Source: Bacteroides caecigallinarum
Lineage (GTDB): Bacteria > Bacteroidota > Bacteroidia > Bacteroidales > Bacteroidaceae
Direction of reading: 5' to 3'
Length of the DNA: 46,086 nt
Assembly (NCBI RefSeq): GCF_021530995.1
Contig: NZ_JADYTF010000013.1
Location: forward strand, 1 to 46,086
Shown here: piece by piece, positions 42,782-46,086 of the stretch
Numbering within the stretch: position 1 is the stretch's first letter
Layout of the letters: every line of letters begins with the position of its first letter
Translations under genes and position numbers: made by a program
Notes under the pieces: generated by a model
Database searches by the model: none
What the model saw: only the letters and a program-made list of their open reading frames with translations
Told to the model about the DNA's origin: nothing

Positions 42782-43822
42782 ATGATTAAATCAGAAATAA
42801 TTCCTTACGAACTTCACTTCAAGCAGCCTGCAGGCACATCACGCGGTGTTTATACAACCCGCAAGGTATGGTATGTCCGACTTACGGATACAGAAACCGG
42901 AAAATCCGGAACAGGCGAGTGTGCACCACTTCCCAACCTGAGTTGCGACGACATTCCCGAATACGAAGATGTGTTGCATTGCCATTGCCTGCAAGTAGAG
43001 AAGACCGGTTCAATTGATTATAAGAGCCTGCGTCCATACCCGTCGATGCTGTTCGGCCTGGAAACTGCCTTTTATCATCTCCATGCCGGCAGTCTTGCTT
43101 TTTGGGACACACCGTTCTCGCGTGGAGAAGAGGGAATTACCATCAACGGTCTGATTTGGATGGGCAGTTTCGATGAAATGTATGCCCGTATCCGCGAAAA
43201 GATGAGTGCCGGATTCCGCTGCATCAAACTGAAGATTGGTGCCATAGATTTTGAAAAGGAATTACAGCTGCTTGAGTTTATCCGCAGCCATTTCGACAAG
43301 GATGAGATAGAACTACGCGTGGATGCCAACGGAGCATTCAAACCGTCTGACACTATGTCCAGACTTGAAGCACTGAGCAAGTTCGACCTTCATTCCATAG
43401 AACAGCCAATACGTCAGGGACAATGGGAAGAGATGGCAAGACTCTGCGCCACCACTCCACTCCCTATAGCTCTCGACGAAGAACTGATAGGTGTGAATAA
43501 AGAAATCGAAAAGATTCGCCTTCTGGAAACTATCCGTCCGCAATACATTATCCTGAAACCATCTCTGCATGGCGGAATTGCCGGTTCTGAGGAATGGATA
43601 CGTCTGGCAAAGGAAAGAAACATCGGCTACTGGATAACCTCCGCACTGGAATCAAACATCGGACTTAATGCCATAGCACAATGGACAGCCACTCAGGAAC
43701 ATACATTTCCACAAGGACTTGGCACAGGGCAGCTGTTTACTGACAATATTGAGTCTCCGCTGTGTATTAAGGGAGAAAGGTTGTGGTTTGATGCGGAGAA
43801 GAATGTTGATATATTATTGTAA
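42782..43822 (+). CDS. menC: o-succinylbenzoate synthase (enolase superfamily)
   Basis: A 346-residue dehydratase making o-succinylbenzoate. Enolase-superfamily residues are in place: CIKLKIGAIDFE with the K-x-K pair, metal ligands in ELRVDANGAF, SIEQPIRQGQ and ALDEELIG, and the second catalytic Lys in YIILKPSLHGGI. Dipeptide epimerases of the same superfamily look similar, but placement in the men operon settles the call. Downstream, menE is separated from it by the DUF3791/DUF3990 cassette. Confidence 0.92.
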   Translation: MIKSEIIPYELHFKQPAGTSRGVYTTRKVWYVRLTDTETGKSGTGECAPLPNLSCDDIPEYEDVLHCHCLQVEKTGSIDYKSLRPYPSMLFGLETAFYHLHAGSLAFWDTPFSRGEEGITINGLIWMGSFDEMYARIREKMSAGFRCIKLKIGAIDFEKELQLLEFIRSHFDKDEIELRVDANGAFKPSDTMSRLEALSKFDLHSIEQPIRQGQWEEMARLCATTPLPIALDEELIGVNKEIEKIRLLETIRPQYIILKPSLHGGIAGSEEWIRLAKERNIGYWITSALESNIGLNAIAQWTATQEHTFPQGLGTGQLFTDNIESPLCIKGERLWFDAEKNVDILL

Positions 43823-43835
43823 TTAAATATTTTTC

Positions 43836-43866
43836 TTGCATATCACGTCTATATTTCTTACTTTTG
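43836..43866 (+). promoter_or_regulatory. internal promoter of the DUF3791/DUF3990 cassette
   Basis: TTG (43836-43838), 20 bases, then TACTTTTG (43859-43866), only 5 bases before ATG 43872. It starts 14 bases after the menC stop, so the cassette, and possibly menE, can be expressed independently of the men promoter. The very short leader is odd. Confidence 0.62.
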
Positions 43867-43871
43867 AGAAA

Positions 43872-44096
43872 ATGAGTTTATATATGAAAGATAAAATTGA
43901 ATATATCGTTATATGTATTTCTGAGTTTGCCAAGCGACATAAACTGACGATGCAGCAATCTTTCAATTACCTAAAACGATGTAAAGGCATTGAATTTCTC
44001 AATAATGGATATGAGGTAGAACATCTGTTTTCAATAGAAGATGCCATAGACGACTTAACATTATACTGCCAAAAATACGGAGGTAATATAAGATGA
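43872..44096 (+). CDS. DUF3791 family protein, candidate antitoxin
   Basis: A 74-residue protein of DUF3791 type: IEYIVICISEFAKRHKLTMQQSFNYLKRCKGIEFLNNGYEVEHLFSIEDAIDDL, predicted all-helical. It is the first gene of a compact AT-rich three-gene cassette within the men operon. Its stop overlaps the next start as ATGA. Small DUF3791 proteins often sit beside DUF3990 proteins. An antitoxin or DNA-binding role is inference from this arrangement. ATG 43872 is chosen because the upstream frame start (TTG 43836) lies in the -33 element. Confidence 0.83.
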   Translation: MSLYMKDKIEYIVICISEFAKRHKLTMQQSFNYLKRCKGIEFLNNGYEVEHLFSIEDAIDDLTLYCQKYGGNIR

Positions 44097-44566
44097 TATT
44101 GTATCACGGTTCAAACCAAGAAATATTAACAATTGATTTATCCAAGTCACGACCACACAAAGACTTCGGACAAGGTTTTTATTTGACTGAGAATAAAGAC
44201 CAGGCACAAAAGATGGCAGAACAAAAAGTCATTCAGTATGGAGGTATACCTACAGTAAATACTTACGAATTTGACGAAGTCAATCTAAATAATCCAGCGT
44301 TAAGAATTAAAATATTTGAAGGATATACGCAGGAATGGGCCGAATTTATACTTGCAAACAGAAACCGGGAAAATATCGACAAAGTACATGATTATGATAT
44401 TGTTATAGGTCCTATAGCCGATGACAAAGTTGGAGTTCAACTATTTAGGTACATGAAAGAATACATTGATCTTCCAACATTAGTTAAAAAACTCCAATAT
44501 ATCAATCTAACTGTACAATATTATTTTGGTACTGATAATGCTATTAAATTACTTAAAAAGTTATGA
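44093..44566 (+). CDS. DUF3990 family protein, ADP-ribosyltransferase-like candidate toxin
   Basis: A 157-residue protein of the DUF3990 family. The start MILYHGSNQEI and later DFGQGFYLTENKDQAQKMAEQ match the first two elements of the ADP-ribosyltransferase fold (His in YHGS, Tyr in GFYLT). NLTVQYYFGTDNAIKLL near the C-terminus could supply the third motif, with Gln in place of Glu. VIGPIADDKVG is also family-typical. ATGA overlaps on both sides tie it to two small proteins, as in a toxin-antitoxin unit. NAD use and toxicity are inferred, not shown. Confidence 0.83.
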   Translation: MILYHGSNQEILTIDLSKSRPHKDFGQGFYLTENKDQAQKMAEQKVIQYGGIPTVNTYEFDEVNLNNPALRIKIFEGYTQEWAEFILANRNRENIDKVHDYDIVIGPIADDKVGVQLFRYMKEYIDLPTLVKKLQYINLTVQYYFGTDNAIKLLKKL

Positions 44567-44772
44567 CAAACGATGAGCAATTCATGATAGAATGCATTAC
44601 TACCGAACTTATATCTTATGTAATGAGAGACTTCCATAAAGATATGGAAGAGGCCATGGACATGGTTTACAATTCCAATACTTACACCAAACTGTTAAAT
44701 ACAAAAAGCGGATTATATTATCAAAGCCCACTTTATGTATATGACTTATTCAAAGAAGAATTCCCTCTATAA
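44563..44772 (+). CDS. small hypothetical protein of the DUF3990 cassette
   Basis: A 69-residue acidic, helical protein (NDEQFMIECITTELISYV, EEAMDMVYNSNTYTKLLN, then SGLYYQSPLYVYDLFKEE). I do not know its family name. The S-x-x-Y-x-x-L...GLY-x-x-S-P pattern resembles small proteins seen next to DUF3990 in Bacteroidota. ATGA overlap with the DUF3990 stop. It may be the antitoxin, or a co-factor with the DUF3791 protein. menE begins 14 bases downstream. Confidence 0.75.
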   Translation: MTNDEQFMIECITTELISYVMRDFHKDMEEAMDMVYNSNTYTKLLNTKSGLYYQSPLYVYDLFKEEFPL

Positions 44773-44786
44773 TTCCACTCACAAAA

Positions 44787-45860
44787 ATGCATTCAAACAT
44801 CACCATAAACGGAAAGACTTATAATGCCGAAGAAGCATCACAACTTAAAGACCTATTCACATCAGAATACGGCGAAGACAGCTTCATGGCATCACTTGGC
44901 GGATTCCTTGCAGAATGGTACAACGAAAGTCCACTACTGAAAGTACACACTTCAGGCTCTACCGGCACTCCAAAAGAACTGTGGGTGGAGAAGGAAAGGA
45001 TGATGAACAGCGCACGCCTCACCGTTTCATTCCTGGGACTAAAGGCCGGCGACAGCGCATTACTGTGTATGCCCCTCCCCTACATAGCCGGAAAAATGGT
45101 GGTAGTGCGCAGCATAATAGCAGGCCTCAACCTTATGGTGGTTACTCCATGCGGACGCCCTTTGCAGGACATAACAGAAATACCTGACTTCGCAGCCATG
45201 ATACCGATGCAGGTGTTCAACTCACTGCAACATCCTGAAGACAGAGAGAAACTGATGCAGATCCGTCATCTCATAATCGGAGGAGGAGCCATAGACAAGA
45301 ATATGGCAGAGGAACTGAAATCTTTCCCCAACGCAGTATGGAGCACATACGGAATGACAGAAACACTCTCGCACATCGCACTCCGCCGACTGAACGGCAG
45401 CGATGCGTCGGAATTGTACACACCTTTCGACAATGTATCCCTTAGCCTATCGGATGAAGGGACACTTATCATCTCCGCTCCTTCCGTAAACCCCGAAACT
45501 TTAATCACAAACGATATAGTAGAATTCAACGGCAAAGGACAGTTCCGAATACTCGGACGCAAGGATAATACCATCAACACCGGAGGGGTGAAAGTACAGA
45601 TAGAACAAGTGGAAGAAAAACTTAGTCACTACCTGCCGGAAGGTTCGTATATGATTACCTCCGTACCGGACGCAAAGTTTGGCGAAAAGATAGTAATGTT
45701 AGTATCACGCGAAATGGATACGGACGGTGCGATAAACAACCTTCCGCATTACTGGCGTCCGAAACACACCATCCTTATCCCGGAACTTCCGCTTACAGGA
45801 ACAGGAAAGCCGGACAGAGCTAAGGCGAAGGCTATTGCGGCGGGAATGATTTTCTTATAG
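44787..45860 (+). CDS. menE: o-succinylbenzoate-CoA ligase (AMP-binding)
   Basis: A 357-residue adenylate-forming enzyme activating o-succinylbenzoate for MenB. Core motifs: phosphate loop VHTSGSTGTPKELWV, STYGMTETLSHIAL, the hinge-region GRKDNTINTGGVKVQIEQVEE, and the C-terminal lysine in LTGTGKPDRAKA. It is much shorter than E. coli MenE (about 450 residues); a reduced N-terminal part is usual in Bacteroidota. Last men gene, 14 bases after the cassette. Confidence 0.93.
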   Translation: MHSNITINGKTYNAEEASQLKDLFTSEYGEDSFMASLGGFLAEWYNESPLLKVHTSGSTGTPKELWVEKERMMNSARLTVSFLGLKAGDSALLCMPLPYIAGKMVVVRSIIAGLNLMVVTPCGRPLQDITEIPDFAAMIPMQVFNSLQHPEDREKLMQIRHLIIGGGAIDKNMAEELKSFPNAVWSTYGMTETLSHIALRRLNGSDASELYTPFDNVSLSLSDEGTLIISAPSVNPETLITNDIVEFNGKGQFRILGRKDNTINTGGVKVQIEQVEEKLSHYLPEGSYMITSVPDAKFGEKIVMLVSREMDTDGAINNLPHYWRPKHTILIPELPLTGTGKPDRAKAKAIAAGMIFL

Positions 45861-45879
45861 ACAAGACAATAATGGGTAT

Positions 45880-45905
45880 TTTTTGTCTTATCCATAAGAC
45901 AAAAA
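45880..45905. terminator. perfect inverted repeat after menE
   Basis: 12-bp arms TTTTTGTCTTAT (45880-45891) and ATAAGACAAAAA (45894-45905) around CC, 20 bases after the menE stop. It could end the men transcript, but a clear T-run does not follow directly; the nearest is TTTTTTT about 15 bases on. An operator is the alternative. Confidence 0.5.
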
Positions 45906-46042
45906 CATAACTTATATCACATTTTTTTCCCAAAACATCATTCTATATTCATAATTTACTACCTTTCCTCTAAAATGATTTACGGTAGAATGATTCCAAA
46001 GGCTTCCATTGGTATATTCATATGAATAAAGGCAATAAAATA
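45906..46042. other. AT-rich intergenic stretch
   Basis: No supported gene. On the minus strand about 41 codons stay open (46034 down to a stop at 45912-45914), reading YSYEYTNGSLWNHST and later FRGKVVNYEYRMMFW, with no start codon. They could be the relic of a coding sequence or chance. Confidence 0.35.
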
Positions 46043-46078
46043 TTTACCGGCAGCATATTGTTGTCGGTAATAATTTTT
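46043..46078 (+). terminator. terminator-like hairpin at the window end
   Basis: As RNA, an 11-bp stem with some G-U pairs (46043-46053 with 46059-46069, loop ATATT) is followed by TAATTTTTT. On the minus strand the T-run is weaker. Which transcript it ends is not visible from the window. Confidence 0.6.
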
Positions 46079-46086
46079 TATAAGTT

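Overview
The window is a piece of a Bacteroidota chromosome, most likely a gut Bacteroidaceae of the Bacteroides/Phocaeicola group. The signs are a 16S rRNA 5' end of Bacteroides type, promoters of the form TTTG-N19-TAnnTTTG, weak Shine-Dalgarno signals, the hpt-adk-obgE-pgeF order, a thrA-apgM-thrC cluster and DUF4831/DUF3332 proteins. The species cannot be fixed from 347 bases of 16S.

Layout. 1-1047: 16S rRNA 5' end (minus), its leader and promoter, and repeat array A. 1048-13873: mostly single-gene housekeeping units: alcohol dehydrogenase, a GNAT-nitrilase fusion, acyl-CoA thioesterase, O-acetylhomoserine sulfhydrylase, two small membrane/lipoprotein genes, rubredoxin, a zinc-ligand-poor sirtuin, two FKBP isomerases, a Na/phosphate symporter, a TGS-domain nucleoside kinase and a beta-barrel protein. 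13895-16148: repeat array B, a MATE exporter and a cytidylate-kinase-like protein. 16213-17623: the wreck of a divergent AraC / TolC-MFS efflux locus with several deletions.

17739-23018: the threonine operon (minus: thrA, apgM-like proposed homoserine kinase, thrC). A well placed promoter is followed by an unannotated 29-residue Thr/Ile/Met-rich leader ORF and an intrinsic terminator, which is the layout of ribosome-mediated attenuation. 23247-28186: hpt-adk-obgE-pgeF-B3/B4 series plus a small basic protein and an outer membrane protein. 28285-31606: NAD(P)H-hydrate repair enzyme, DUF4831 and DUF3332 proteins. 31701-35607: an outer membrane beta-barrel gene broken by an internal deletion, divergent from a LytS/LytTR two-component system, with 21-bp-spaced direct repeats between them. 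35610-38404: membrane protein, Crp/Fnr regulator, second MATE exporter.

38500-45860: menaquinone operon (PaaI thioesterase, menF, menD, menB, menC, menE). It is interrupted between menC and menE by a compact AT-rich three-gene cassette (DUF3791, ADP-ribosyltransferase-like DUF3990, small partner) with its own promoter and ATGA overlaps, resembling a toxin-antitoxin unit.

The most unusual structural signal is a set of five intergenic arrays (810-897, 13895-13982, 17632-17675, 31610-31686, 42641-42728) built on an exact 11-bp period of short dyad-symmetric units. Three are exactly 8 x 11 = 88 bp (four 22-bp palindromes), although the sequence of 13895-13982 is unrelated to the other two. I do not recognise a named family for them.
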